A stretch of 64,000 nucleotides of DNA from Lineus longissimus (Eukaryota > Nemertea > Pilidiophora > Heteronemertea > Lineidae): NCBI RefSeq assembly GCF_910592395.1, contig NC_088310.1, positions 5,897,501 through 5,961,500 of the forward strand. The letters run 5' to 3'. The position numbers and the translations under genes were made by a program. The first letter of the stretch is position 1. Every line of letters starts with the position of its first letter. Under the pieces are notes generated by a model. It was not told the origin of the DNA, made no database searches, and saw only the letters and a program-made list of their open reading frames with translations. Below, piece after piece: positions 11,401 to 24,431 of the stretch.

Positions 11401-14400
11401 TAAGAAGCACCTTTTTATGAGTTTTGGATAGTTTTAGAATTCTATATCATGTAAAATTTGAGGGTTTTTTTCAGGATCAAAATGTGCGTCTGATCAGAGA
11501 ATTACGAGAAGAAATTGCAAGATTGAAGACTTTACTGGGTGGAAATATAGTAAGTACCATGAAATTAGCCCTTTCGCTACCATTGACCCACAGAGTGGTA
11601 GACAACTCCAAAGAATGACCTGTGTTAGCGAACATAGCTTAATCAAGTGATTGGCAAGGCTTTTGTCTCCACTGCCAACATACATGTATGCCTCTCGGTA
11701 GTGAAGAAATACACCATAGCTAAGTCAACCTATGTACTGATTGGATTAACATTGCCTTCCTTTTGTATTCAGGATAAAATGGTAACACCTCGAGTGCAGG
11801 AGAAGCTGTGTGAGAATGAAGCAAGAGTGAAGGTGCTGACTGAACAGTGGGCAGAGAAGTGGAAGGAAGCTCATAACATTCTTGAGGTAAGGAGAGTTCG
11901 TTTTTAGTTTTGACGTATGTATGTTGTTTGACATCATGACTGGGGTGAATATTTCTTAGCCTTAGGAAGTTGTCATAGTTGAATTCTGACAGAATACATG
12001 TATGTGTAAGTTGGAGAACAATTCAGTGATGGTTGTTCAAAACATTTTAATACAAAAATGCTGTTTTGATTTCAGGAAGAGAAGATGGCTCTCCGTAAGG
12101 AAGGGCTTGGTGTCATCCTCGACTCCGAGCTGCCTCACTTGATAGGCATTGACGACGACATCCTCAGCACTGGCATCATGCTGTACCATCTCAAGGTAGG
12201 CATTAAGTATTTACTGTGTCTTGATTAATCAAAATTTGGCGTTGTGACTTTGTCTGATTGGCTGTTTGATCTGGGCATAAAAGGACAGAAAGTTCTTTGG
12301 TAAATTTCATGATAAATTTTGCGTACTCAATAAACTCAATTGTGGTTTGGTCTAAATGCTGTTGGTACGTCTTAAATATACTTGTGTTTTAAATGGCTTG
12401 ATTTGTGATGTTGTTGTAATTGTCCTTCAGGAGGGAGTGACTACAGTTGGTGCCAGCAATGCGGATGTGCCCAGGGACATTGGTAAGTAGTCAAGAATGC
12501 ATGATTTTCAGGGAAACTATTGATGTTTGCAGATGACCAGGAGATATATAGACCAATCAAAGAGCTTGACATTTTATCAAACTGTCTCCCTGTTGGTTGG
12601 ACGGTATAAATATTTTTATCTTTTCTTCCAGTTTTGTCTGGCCTGGAAGTTGAGGATGAACACTGCTTCTTCGTCCACGAGGATGGTAAAGTCATTCTGC
12701 ACCCGATCGAGCAGGCATTGTGTATGGTGAATGGCATGTACACCCTCGAGCCTGTCCGCCTCTACCAAGGGGCCGTCATCCTGCTGGGGAAGACTAACAT
12801 GTTCAGATTCAATCATCCAGCCGAGGCAAAGCAGCTGAGGAGAGATAGGGAGATGGGGGTAAGTACCCTGATTTCGTTCATTAAATTCACATCAATGAGG
12901 AGCAGTAGAACTTGGTTGTGATGCGGATCTGTGGCTATAAGCTCAACGATGACGCAGTGTCACTCATGAGTAATGATTTCTAATAGCGCAGGGCCAGTTG
13001 GAAAATACACGGTACATACATGTACATATTGTATCCATCAAAATATCAAGAACTATTCATCCAGTTCTTTTCCCTACTGAGGAAAGAAGACGTTCTTTTA
13101 GTTGTGCATGTATTATGTTGATTGTTGTTTCGTTAATTCTTGTTAATGACAACCTTCCCGCGGTCACCTCTCCACACCCATTTGTGTTTTATGTTCTTTT
13201 TGATCACTTTTCACTGTTTGTGAGCAGTTTTGTATCCTCGTCTTTCTGGCGCTAAACTGCCCCAGAATCAGGTAATAGGACATTTTGAAGTCTGCATGCA
13301 TGACTTACCCAGAAACAGTGTTTAAAGCGATTTTTGGACTTAAATCAAGAACATGCATTGATTTAACCGCATAGCCAATCATGACCACTTTGAAAAAGCA
13401 ACTAAAATCTAATAATTCTTGACCTGAGATGTACCATATTTCCCTGCTTATACGATCCCCTTAACCTCTTTCAAAGCGCTATGATGACCAGAGTGGATGT
13501 AGAAGACTTGTAAGTTGTACATATCTCGTCATTTCTTTCTAGAAGCTTCAGAGTCGGTCAGACGGTTGTCCGAGTCCCGTAGATAGGGTAGATGACTATG
13601 GCCAGTTACACAGGGCTATGACATGGGTACTTCAACAATCACTTGATGATGTATAGTATTCCATGTCATTTTATGGAGTTGTCAGTGACCTCTTGGAATG
13701 TGTTAGAAGATCCAGGGTGCATGTAGATTATTTCGGTCAAGGGGATGCGGTTCTCATGCAATTTACATTTGATCTATCCAACTGCTTGGATATTTCATGC
13801 TTTGCACATGGCCTTTTCCAACTGGCTTGAAAGTTGACAGTTTGAACATTGTCTTTCGAACCGGATGAATGATTCATACAATTTCCTCATGGTCTTACCA
13901 ACCAAATGAATATTACATGCAGTTTCACATGATCTTTTGAACCGAATAGCTATAGTTGATTTTGAATTAAGTTCTACAAATCTTTGGTAGATTTGTAAAC
14001 GTTAATTTCATCAACCCAGTTCTAGGCATGGAAATGTAAAATGAAATTCAAATCAAGAAAGGAGTCAAAGAAATGTATCTTCATTTGTACCCTTGGATTA
14101 ATTTTTGGGGCATTTGCCAAGTCCCTAGACCAAACCTTCTGAACGGATGTCATGGGGCATTTGTGGGCACTGTTGAGCTTTAAATGGTTAGGGACACTGT
14201 TTTTTGTAAACTGACATGGAAATTGTACATATCCCGTTTCCCGGGTTACCTACAACACAGCTTGGGTACCTGATGTACACAATCAAAGTATTCACTTTCC
14301 AGTGGCATATGCCATGGTTGTTTGGATTGTTGATTTCAGGCCTTGATCGAGGGTATATTTTTTTAAAGGGTCATTATCCTATTGCATTGTAAATAAGTGT

Positions 14401-17400
14401 TAATACGAGTGCCCCTGACCTCCTCTTTCTTTTGCACTTCTATCATACGCATGATACGAATGGGTCGATGGTGAAGACAACATGTTTATCATCATCAAGG
14501 CATCCCGCATTCCTTACAAAAGTTCACCAATATCACACACTCACAGCACATAAAGTCAAGTTACTTAATAGCTTGGCTTTAAGACGTTTTCACTGAAACA
14601 CTGCCAAAATGATCTGTATTTTGATCATTTTAGTTCTTCTCCTGCTTTTATAAGTCTATCACAATGCGGTTATTTTGCGTTTTTCTGTTCATTTTGTGCT
14701 TGCACTTTTCATGTCCTATCCTGCACTCACTCAGTTAAATGAGCAAGGTTACCTTTCCTTAGTGTTTAAAGACAAGGCTCCAAGCTCATTAAAACAGAGA
14801 TGGCACAGTTTTTCTTCTCACTGCGGTATGTTTTGTTTGCATTGTGTGTATACTTTCTTGGTTTGTTAGCTTTCCTATTTGTTTTGCTCATCATCACCAA
14901 GGAGAGTTCATTCCTCCCTTGCAGAACTCTATCTTTATCTGTAATCTGCTGACCTAATTTTTGTTTCCCCAAGTTCTGCTGCGTGAATGATTCTCCAAGG
15001 TGATGACTTCATCAGCTTTGTTTGCATGTATTACAAAGGTACAAAAGTACAAGGCCAAAGGTTATTTAATTTTGCTACAATTGAAAATATCATTGATAGT
15101 TTGATACAATCGATTTGTTCTGTAAAGTGCAATCCACCCACTCAAATGGTTGTTTCAAAAAATAGTGATTTCAATTATGAATGAAACAGCTAACATCAAA
15201 TATTAATGATGTGTCAGTTTGGTCTGCAAGTAACATTTCTAGACTAGATGGGAGGAGTAATTCAAGAGAAGTAATGTGACTTTGTTGGTATTTCCACTAA
15301 TAATGTTGATTTCATTTCAGTCCAACCTGAATCTGTCCAGATGGTCTTTATTGAGTCAGTCCATGAGTGACTTGGCAAAGTCAACAGAGAGTCTTTATAT
15401 GTCTGCCCCGTAAGTGCAACTGATTCTATCTTCTGTTGCAGTAGCCCTCCCCTCCCTCATATGGTAAAACTCCAGTCACTTCTTGTTGTGCAGTTATGAG
15501 GCAGTTTAGCTGTCTTACAGAATTCAAGTCACACTAATTTGATACTAGCCTTGTCTAGCAAGTTATTCCTCAGCTTTGTTATCTATTTTTAGACAACACA
15601 TCCCTCACCCATTCATCTCTTCATTGGTATAAGTTGATAACCTATGTCCTAATTTTCAATTCAGCCTTGAAATGGAAGAAATGCATCGGCTACAAGTTGA
15701 AGAACTTGAGGAAAAGAGGTTAGTGGGCCTGACATGTTAGTCTACATACCTTGAAATTAATTCAAATAGGCCCTGAGATGCCAGTATAATTACCATGCAA
15801 TGTTTGCAATCAGATGTGAGAAATCTTTCAACCAACTGCCATTTCTTTGCACAGCAAAGTGATTAAAATCATTCTGCGCTATTCATTGATATCAAGGAGG
15901 AAACTGGAACCCAGAGTAATAAGGTACTTGTAAGAGTGAGTTGCCCTCTCTGTCACATGAGGTATTGGTAAGACCAGGGGATGAAACTCTAAACCTCAGA
16001 GTGTCATGCACTGATGTTGTTGTTTTTTGTCAATTGGATGTGATAAAACTTGTGACCGATGACTGGTTTAATGTCTGTTTCTAGGCGTATGATAGAGGAG
16101 ATGGAGGCACGTCACCAGACCGCTGAGAAAGGTCGAATGCTGGAGCAGGAAGGGAAGGAACAGGAACTCGAGGAGAAGAGAATGCTGCTGGAGAAGATGC
16201 AGCAAGAAGCAGACGCCATGAGGAAGGAGGCAGAACTGGTGAGATATTGACAGGTTTCATTTCATAACAAAGTTTTCCCACCTGGCAGTGTGGTGGTGAT
16301 GCTACGTCAGTCTCTATGGCATAATATTGTTGAGCTCAAAATCCAATCTGACACAGTCCTAAACACATAACATTGTCTCTCTGCCACTCAAATCTTTACA
16401 GATCAACAGTCGTATCAAAAAAGAAGAGGACCGCCTGAAGAGAAAGAGCCTTGACATTGAGAAACAGTTCCAGAGTTTTTTTGCTGAGAAGGAAAAGTTC
16501 CATGAGGAGGCACAGCAGGAGCGAGAGAAAATGCAACAAGAAAAGGTAAAAGTTTAGACTTGCTTCCTTGGTACAGTCACTTGTATGATATAAATCTACT
16601 GATAACATATGCTGATACAGGTAATAACTTCCTTGTGATCAGTTTGCTCTTGATTAGTTTTGTATTCACTCAATTCCAGGCACGAGACTTAGAAGAACGG
16701 GAGGCTGAGCGAGCTGCATTTGAGGCAGAGAAAGAAGAACAAATGGCTCAGATTCAGGATGCTATCAATGAGTTGGCAGAACACGAGGCTTTCCAGATTG
16801 CTGCTGCACAAGAGGCAAAGGAAGAACTTGCTGAGGTAGGTAGGACTATTATGCAAAACACTCAAAGGTGGTGTACGCTTCACATTCTTGGAGACCATCA
16901 CTATGCTGCCATCTCTATGTGCCTAGAGAAACCAAGCTGGAAGAAAAACAAAATAGTGGTGACCCATCTAAGTATTGAACCCATGAACTCCTGATTGTGA
17001 GCCTGGTACTCTAACCACTATGCCACTGATCTCCTCTTATGTCATTAATGATGTTATAAATCCTTGTTCCCTCTCCAGGCCCTGCAAAAGGTGGAGGAAG
17101 AAAGTCGTGAACACAAGTTAAAACTTGAACAAGATTGGAAAAGACTGGAAGACCAAGAGAATTTGCAGCAGCAGAAACTTAAGGAAGCTGAAGAAGAAGT
17201 CGGGAAGAAGAAAGAACAGTTGAAGATACAAAAAGAGCAGGTAGTCACTCCTCTTCTTTTTAATTTGCTCTTTTAAGCATTATAGCCCCATTTGTCACCT
17301 CGTTGGCAGGCATGGGAGAGGTTTCCATCATAACCTGTTTCTATGTCATGAGACTGACACACCATCCCTGTTGGCCTTAGAAGGTAGGCACTGATTTGTC

Positions 17401-20400
17401 ACAAGTCAATGTAACATCTGTGTCACATATTCAGTCTTTGACTACAAAATGTTCTATTTTTCATTCCAGGAGTTGAAACTTATAGAAGAGGAGAGAAGGG
17501 ACCTAGAGAATCTGAAAGAGGGGTTGAGTGAACTGCAGCAAAGTCTTGTTAAGCCATATGACGCCGAGAGTGACCAACTGGTTGAGGAGAGCAAGGAACT
17601 TGTGGAAAAGAAGCACCATCTCTTGGAGGAGATGAAAAGTAGAGAATCAGAAATTGGAGCAAGGATGGAACAACGGAAAGAGGAGATGAGGCAGGAGCGG
17701 GAAAATTTGGAGAAATTGCATGAAGAGTTTGAAACAAAATGGACAGCATTCGAGAAAGCTATGCGTAAAGCGGAGGAGGACAATTGCATAAGTGAGAAAG
17801 AGAATTTGGAGCGGGAAAGGGTTATTATGGAAGAAGAACGGGACAAGTTAAAGACTGCTTTTGCTGATTGGGACGTTAGGCAAGAAGAGGTTGAGAAATT
17901 GTTTGAAAAGGAGTTTCAAGAATTGGATGCGGAGAAGAATGAGGGGTTGAAGAAATTGCATGCGGAGAAGGAAGTTTTGTTGGATAAGGAAAGGTTGAGC
18001 GTGGAGGTGATTGAGAGGGAGATCGAAGAGAAGAATAAACTATTGGAGGAGAAGAAGAAGAAGCTGACGATGGACGAAGAGATGATCTCGCAGCTGGAGA
18101 GTAAACATCTTGAGTCGGTGGTTGAGGCTGAAGAAGGGAAGAAACAACTTGAAAATGAGAGGTAATTGCATTCAAAGATAAATTTCCCTGGATTTGTCTG
18201 GACGAAGAGTTTTTACTGGTATCTGTCTGACCTACTGAAAGGACTTAAACTTTCCAAAATGATTTTTGAACAAAAATTGTGGATTGGTCTAAAATTTATT
18301 TGACACCTATCTTTTTGACGGCTTTATATCTTTCTTTCAGGTTGATGTTGTCTGATCTGGCGCGGAAGCAGGAGGAAGATGCCGCACTAGCCAAGGCTGA
18401 ACTTGACAAGAGGAAGTCGGCCCTGGAGTCACAAACACAAGAGGAGATATGTCGCATTGAGGAACAAAGAAAGAAGTACGTTGTACTACATGATGTGAAC
18501 ATAGCTCTATGGCCAGGCCTAATGACAATAACAGTTTTTTAGGCCTACCATTGTACACTATAAGCTCCTAGCAAAAACCTATTACATGTGCATGTACTTC
18601 AAAATAGCTAATAGGTTTTCGTTTCTAGATAATAATGGTGGGATTTATGTGCCTATATTATTTTAAAACCAAGGTTTATAGGCCTTTCAATGAGCCATGT
18701 TTGATATTATTCACACTAAAAAATCTATGCACAAAAAAGGGACCATGATGTTAAACCATATTATACAATGGTTTATCAGCAGTGCTCTGCAGATGTCTCT
18801 CATGTGGTAAGGTTTTGACAATAAAATCACATCTAGAAATGATTTGTGTGGCATTCCTTGAAACAGTTGTACAGCTTGAACACTTGAAAGTACATGTTTT
18901 GGGTTCATTCCAGGCTGGTTGAAATGGGCCAAGAATCGGAAGCTGAACTTACAAGGAAAAATTCTATATTTGAAGCTGAAGGGGAAGAAGAGGATGGAAG
19001 TAAGTAGTGGTCCAGGAAATTTGCAACAAGTAACTGGATTAGTAGTATCTAAGCAACGGAGGGCTTTAAAGACCACACCAAAAATGAGATATCCCAAATC
19101 GTACCTGATATGTAAAGGCTTTACATGTATACTATAGAGATGTTTTCCTGCCAACAGTGGGTTAAGAGAAGTTCAACTGAATCTATTTCTGGGCACCTGA
19201 CACCGTGTGACCATTGCATGACCCCGACGCTGCTTCATGGAATCCCTTATCCCAAACTATAATGCCATTACAAAATATTTCATCTTTAGACTTCAGAACA
19301 TTGATATCAACTGTAGTACAGTACCCTATTTGTTTAGATAAGCCTTAGTATTTTCGATATAAACTATTCATTTAAGTAAATCATGTCTTATGATTGTAAA
19401 TTGACTAGAAGTTTGTTCTTGAGAAAATTATTCTCACCTTTTTTCGAGGATTTGTTTTATGAAAATTGCCAATGTTTAATGTTTTTTTGCCAGAGGTAAC
19501 AGAGCGTCCCAATCTGATTGAGCAGCTCACTGAGGGTGGGGATGCTGGCAGTAACATGGGTAAGAGCAATCAGCAGCAACTCGAGAGCAGCAGGAGTCGC
19601 ATGTTCCAAGAGGAGCTGGAGAAGTTGGAGAAGAGAATGGAGGTGAGCAAAACAGGAGATCTTTCCTGGCCTGTGTACCCTTTGAATGTGTTGTTTTAAA
19701 GGATTTGTCCTGAACTTAAAGGTCTGAAAGAATTGTAGAAAATTTTGGCAGATTTCTTACAAAATGAACGATATTGGCCAGTGACGTCCAAATTTAGATA
19801 TGTGATAACCAGTCCACCATTTTGTAGTTGCCACAGGATTTGAGCGGTATCAACTGCGTCACATTTTTTCTGACATCTTCCCGTTGTTACATCATTGAAA
19901 ACATCTATACAAAGGAAGATACATCATAAGTAAAACGTAATTTCACTGAAACTTGATTGCGTTTTCAGGCATTGAAAATCATTGAGGATCAGTTTGTGAA
20001 GAGTGAGGTTGAACTTGATGAGAAAAGACAGAAGTTTGAATACGAGAGGCAGGCAGAACTGGACAGGATCGAAGTGGAAAAGTTCAAACTTCAGGAGCTG
20101 GAGAACCAGGAAAGGTCAGCAAATGGTTTGGATGATACCACACTGTATACCATCGAATTTCCTGAACTTTGGACGGGGGGGGGGGCATTATAAACAGCTC
20201 ATATCCCTTACACCAAATTCCCATGAAAAAGAACCACAATCAGTTGCCAGCAGACGTTTTGTAAATCCCTGAGCTGTAAATTGAGGCCTAACATGAGTCA
20301 ATGGATATAGTGCACATAGATTTGCATTTAGTTAAATTCCCATTTGGATTGGCTTGAAATGATTATTTTCTGTCCGCAGAATAAATGCCCTCGTCGAACA

Positions 20401-23400
20401 AGAAGTTAAGAAGCGTTTATATGAGGAGAAAGTTGAGCGAGAGAAGCGACGGAAAATGGAGAGAGAGAAAGATCGTAAGGAGAGAGAACAGGAGATGATG
20501 AAGATGAAGAGAGCGCATGACAGAGAGATAGAACAGCTAAGGCAGAAGTATGAAAACCGGTGAGTCCTATGTTTGAGTAGCACTCTTTGAGGTTTTTTAC
20601 TCTCTCTGTTTATTGAGTACTATAGATCAGTAAACTTCTCAAAGATTGGGAACACAGCTTTTGTAAGAAAGTGGCGGTTTTGCAATTTAAGCAATGACTA
20701 GAGAGCAGGTGATCTGCATTTAGATTTTGGATAGTGCTTTGATTCTAAAAGTTCATGTCGGAGATGGAATGTCAGCTGATGTTTGGCTCTGGTGTTCACT
20801 AGTTGCCTCTTTGTACTTTCAGACCAACAGTTAACGCCCCATCACCTCCAGTCACCCATCAAAGCAAGGCCAATCCTTTTGCAGTCCACATGGTAAGTTA
20901 CACATGCGTACAACAATAGACAATATTTCTCCGTTAAAGAAAAGACATAATGTTCCAAACTGGTATTTCATGATAGTTACGTCGATGCAAATAAATAAAC
21001 TATTAAAGTTTCGTCTTTAACTTTTCAGAATACAGATGCCAACTTGCAAAAGCCAGCTATATTAAGGAACAAATATTCGGTAAGCTTCCAACTGACGCAC
21101 ATAAACAACTTGTTACAAAGGTTCAGGCCATCTTAGCAGCTGGAAATATCCTGGAAACTGTTCTGCTACTTCAACTGAGAAGTGATATACCATTCCTTGA
21201 GCACTTGATTTTGTTGATGCCCTACTACAAGAGTGTAATATTTCTTTTTCCAATGCAAAATCATCAACTTGTTCCGCAATGTGTTTAAAAAAGTCATATT
21301 TCACAATAGTAAGATATTTTTTCAGAGTCGAAACAGCTCCCTGATGAGTATACCACAGAGCAATGAAGAGGGAACCGCAATTCATATTCCGTCCTTCACA
21401 TTACGTGGTTATGGTTTTGATACACATTACGAGTATGAAGTCAAGGTAAGTAACATAATCATTATTGATCAGCTGGTTCCTTGTTTTGGCACTAATTTTT
21501 TCTGTCCCCATCCAAAGTCATCCCTCATTCATGTGTAACTGTCAGTCATTGTTGCAGTCTTGCAGTTTCAATTATATTTTTTCCTGAGAACTGAGACTTG
21601 AATGTTTGTACATTCAGAGTCCCCTGGGTAGATTTGATGGCAATTTTCGCATGTCTGATGCTTTCTTGTCCCTGGTCTAGTGAATCCTAGTACACATTTT
21701 GCTAAAATATTTGTGTTACAGATATCAGTGAATGGTGATACGTGGTCCGTGTACAGAAGGTACAACAAGTTCAGAGACCTACAACAGACAATGAAGACAG
21801 TTTACCCTGCGGTAAGTAGGCACATGTGCAGTTCAGTGAGCTAACCTTGCAAAGAGTACAGGGTTTATTTACAAAAACATTAAACCCCCTCGACCAAAAA
21901 GCTGGCTATGCCCCTGTGAATGAATTCATTGTGAATGTATTATATATTTTTGCAGGTTGCGGGGCTGGAGTTTCCTCCGAGGAAGTTTTTTGGCAACAGA
22001 TCTGAAAAAATTGCGTCTGAAAGACAAGGCAAACTTGAGGTGAGTTCTATCAAGAATTGATAGAGACTAGTCTTTGAATTTGATAACCTTAGTTGATGAT
22101 TTTTGAGAGAATATTTGATGCTGAGTATTTTTCTCTTTTCAGACTTTTATGCAAAATCTTATCAAAGTGTGTGAGGTGGATCTGAAATGTCCATTAAATC
22201 CTGCCAACCATAAATTCCTGTCCAAGCATGTCTTATGCGAATTCTCCACGTTTTTCAAGAAAGGTGTGTTCGAGATGTCCAAGCATGGAGTATGCTGATG
22301 ATTCTGTGATAACAAGACTATGTCAGATAAACTGTATCAGAATTATGGCTATTTTGTGAGCAACTGTATATTTTGAATTGACTTTTATGCTCAATCATGT
22401 CCAAGGATTTGATTTGCAATTTTGTTAGATTTGTAAGATTTGAATGACATGTCTGTACAGATCTTTTAGAAACATGGCAGAATCCCCATCTTGTCCGACA
22501 GTTAGTTGTTTATGAAACAGTTTCTCTGCATATGATGCCAATTGGGTTGTGAACCAAGCCCCCCTGTTATGTGGTCTGCTCGTCTAGTTTATCACAAGTT
22601 CAATAGATGGAGTATGAAATGCTCTGAAAACTTTTCATGTTGATCTACAATTTGATTTCTGACACTATGGATTTGTACTGAAAGATAGTTTCTGCGTAAT
22701 TGCACTTGTAATGTGTACAGCACAATTTTTGATACGGGTAGATGGGGCAGTACACATAAAATGTTTACCTCTCGCGTTTCAGGCTTTGAAACTGATGCAT
22801 ACATTTTGAGGACTCATTGAAATAAAAGTGTTAAGACTTATGGCTTATAACTTAAAATTATACACCAATAAGCTTTGTAAATTGATGTCTATTTCATATT
22901 GCTATTATTTATTCATATGTTTATATCTATAAACTATAGATACTGTCTCAAAGTGTGCGAGTCCCTGCCTGGCATTATGCACACAGACAGTTTGTACAAC
23001 ATTTGTGTAGATTTTCTGGTACATGACAGAACTGCTCAGAAGTCCTCTTCTGGCATTTTTTCGGGATAATTTTCTTTCAATAATCACTGCTTGATCTCTT
23101 CTAATAAAATTGCATTTATCGACTTGATAACCATTTAGAAACTCACTTGTACGCAAGTTTAAATTCGGTGCCTTTTTTTCAGCTGCTTGTATCCAAACCC
23201 CGTCTAAAATTATTTCTGCATTTCAAATCAAAGGTGTAATTGATCTTTGTGTGCCATGATTATGAACCAAATTCTTTTTCAGCCCTTCAAGATCATGCAT
23301 TTTCTAGATTATTATGGTACCGGTGTCTTAACAGTTTACCTTGATCAAATACCGCTACATGTATGTTAATTATACAAAAAATATAAACGAGCCGCCTTAT

Positions 23401-23647
23401 GTCATTTTAATAGTGTCCTATTGAAGGCATGAAATGTTGAGGTTTCTTCAAAATTTAGTACAGGGGCTTCATTAATCTCTATTGATATCTCTTAGAGATA
23501 AGAGCTGATGCTGCTGTTGATACTGAACTGGAGGTATTGGTTGTCTCACCAGACCCTGCGATGGAGGAGCTGAAATGCAGGCCAAAAACCAAGGCGGCAG
23601 TCAAGGTTTTGGACAAAAAGACGGCTCAACCCAAGCAGTGTTTATGA
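5483..23647 (+). CDS. KIF16B: Kinesin-3 family motor with FHA and PX domains (KIF16B / SNX23 ortholog)
   Basis: Plus-end microtubule motor; the family carries early endosomes by binding phosphoinositide through a PX domain. Exons: 5483-5529, 7653-7722, 7877-7999, 8278-8394, 8998-9030, 9237-9402, 9711-9853, 10084-10151, 10422-10522, 10825-10944, 11165-11262, 11475-11549, 11773-11886, 12076-12195, 12431-12482, 12632-12858, 15321-15409, 15665-15718, 16085-16238, 16402-16545, 16680-16835, 17079-17240, 17470-18161, 18341-18475, 18914-18999, 19494-19642, 19969-20114, 20380-20559, 20823-20892, 21029-21079, 21326-21445, 21722-21811, 21956-22039, 22143-22263, 23496-23647. Total 1502 residues, all phases consistent. 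Motor ~1-360: P-loop GQTGSGKS 105-112, switch I NDVSSRSH ending at 224, switch II DLAGSE 252-257. FHA-like region ~425-558, Glu/Lys/Arg-rich coiled coil ~590-1300, PX ~1330-1450. If exon 34 reads through, the protein ends at TGA 22296-22298 (1463 aa). Confidence 0.93.
5625..5800. repeat. Degenerate minisatellite in kinesin intron 1
   Basis: The phrase GAGGCCAACAAGGAGG(A/G)CACT recurs six or more times with imperfect spacing of about 20-27 bp. It is purely intronic; the short Leu/Ser-repeat ORF on the minus strand is a product of the repeat. Confidence 0.7.
5904..5940. repeat. Perfect hairpin, 17-bp stem
   Basis: ACCATGGAGGTATAAAT is followed after three bases by its exact reverse complement. 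It could be a MITE end or foldback relic in kinesin intron 1. No neighbouring ORF. Confidence 0.75.
7022..7187 (+). repeat. Interspersed repeat, full copy (GTGTCC...GAGAGGTTCTACTGTA type)
   Basis: A block of about 165 bp has recurring 'GGACACCTCTC.ATT.GGGAC' phrases and ends AGAGAGGTTCTACTGTA. Its 3' half matches 23921-23990 in the same orientation. It lies in kinesin intron 1 and is probably a SINE or MITE tail; the small ORF over it is not a gene. Confidence 0.55.
8344..8394 (+). other. Kinesin nucleotide-binding P-loop segment
   Basis: End of kinesin exon 4. It encodes the Walker A signature GQTGSGKS followed by YTMMG, the hallmark of an active kinesin ATPase. The donor is ACG|gtaagt at 8395. 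An intact P-loop, together with the intact switch motifs, indicates a functional motor rather than a pseudogene. Confidence 0.9.
12859..15320 (+). other. Long kinesin intron between FHA and stalk exons
   Basis: About 2.4 kb. Apart from the candidate alternative exon at 13543, I see no gene or clear repeat. Splice ends are ggg|gtaagt and ttcatttcag|TCC. Confidence 0.6.
13543..13656 (+). other. Candidate alternative exon of the kinesin (cassette or terminal)
   Basis: A good acceptor (ttctttctag) opens a phase-0 frame beginning [14 protein letters not shown]. It can end at a donor TGG|gtactt after 13626, giving a symmetric 28-codon cassette between the FHA exon (12858) and exon 15321. Otherwise it runs to TAG 13654-13656, giving a short motor+FHA isoform without coiled coil or PX. 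The main model skips it, since 12858 joins 15321 in phase and matches KIF16B. I saw no AATAAA nearby, which weakens the terminal-exon option. Confidence 0.35.
16865..17037 (-). mobile_element. tRNA-derived SINE-like fragment in kinesin intron
   Basis: Read on the minus strand, it has an A-box-like TGGCATAGTGG (about 17016-17027) followed about 35 bases later by a B-box-like GGTTCAATAC (about 16975-16984), then a non-tRNA body. This is the head of a tRNA-derived SINE. The acceptor stem is not intact, so it is not a tRNA gene. It lies wholly in the intron 16836-17078. Confidence 0.5.
22821..22826 (+). terminator. Proximal kinesin poly(A) signal
   Basis: AATAAA lies about 520 bases after the read-through stop at 22298 and would serve the short C-terminal form. 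Confidence 0.5.
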
Positions 23648-23920
23648 GACGACCTATACTGACAGTGAGGTATCGGTTTCTATTTTAAAATACTACAGGC
23701 TTAACCATGAAATGTGATTCTAACTGCTTTTCACTGCTTCCATGTCATGCACTGACTCGAGCGGTTATGGGTACCCATAACCGCTGCCATGAAAACAAGG
23801 CACAGTGTGCACATAGTGCATTGTACACTCTTGACTCTGGTTCATTGTAACTGTGCTGTTTTAGAATAGGTATTATTAGACAATCTAACTACAGCTGAAC
23901 AGTAGACCTTTTCTTTTAGC

Positions 23921-23990
23921 AGGGCATCCTCTAAGACAGCAATTGTCAGTCTACAGGGTGTCCCTCATACAGATGTTCTCCTGTACTGTA
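23921..23990 (+). repeat. Interspersed repeat, partial copy
   Basis: Homologous to the 3' half of 7022-7187: a shared GTCAGTC, then AGGGTGTCC, then a TTCT..TGTACTGTA-like end, same strand. It lies in the 3'UTR region of the long kinesin transcript. Confidence 0.45.
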
Positions 23991-24425
23991 GTCAAGTACT
24001 TACACCAGTTGAGAAAATAGCTTTAAAAAGGACACTTAAGTGCCATCCTAATTGTCTTTTTCTGGTAAGAATTTTCAAAAAGCTTTGAAAATATCATTCC
24101 AGTGCTTACATGTATATGAATGAATGCAGGGTAAAATTGTTGTGTTTGATAGATTGAATTGGGAATATTCTCAACATGTACTTATAACTGACTGGTTTAG
24201 TAATTTTACTTGTAAATGCTTCAGATTCCATAGCCAGCTGACAGCTTCTAAGTTGCTCAGTTCTCTCAGAAGGGAAAACAAACCATTGTAAATGAAGGAA
24301 GGGAACCATGTAAAGATTTCTAAAATGCTCCCTCTGTCAGCAAGTCCTATTGCTATAATTGACTGATATATTATGGCCATTGTCTGGGTTCATAGTAGGT
24401 TCTGTAATTTACAAATTTTAAGTGC

Positions 24426-24431
24426 AATAAA
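24426..24431 (+). terminator. Distal kinesin poly(A) signal
   Basis: AATAAA about 780 bases after the stop of the last coding exon (23647); it fits the long, spliced form. Confidence 0.45.

Noticed and set aside
17454-18175. Serine-rich ORFs on the minus strand
   Set aside because: They are shadows of the Glu/Lys-rich kinesin coiled-coil exon on the plus strand.
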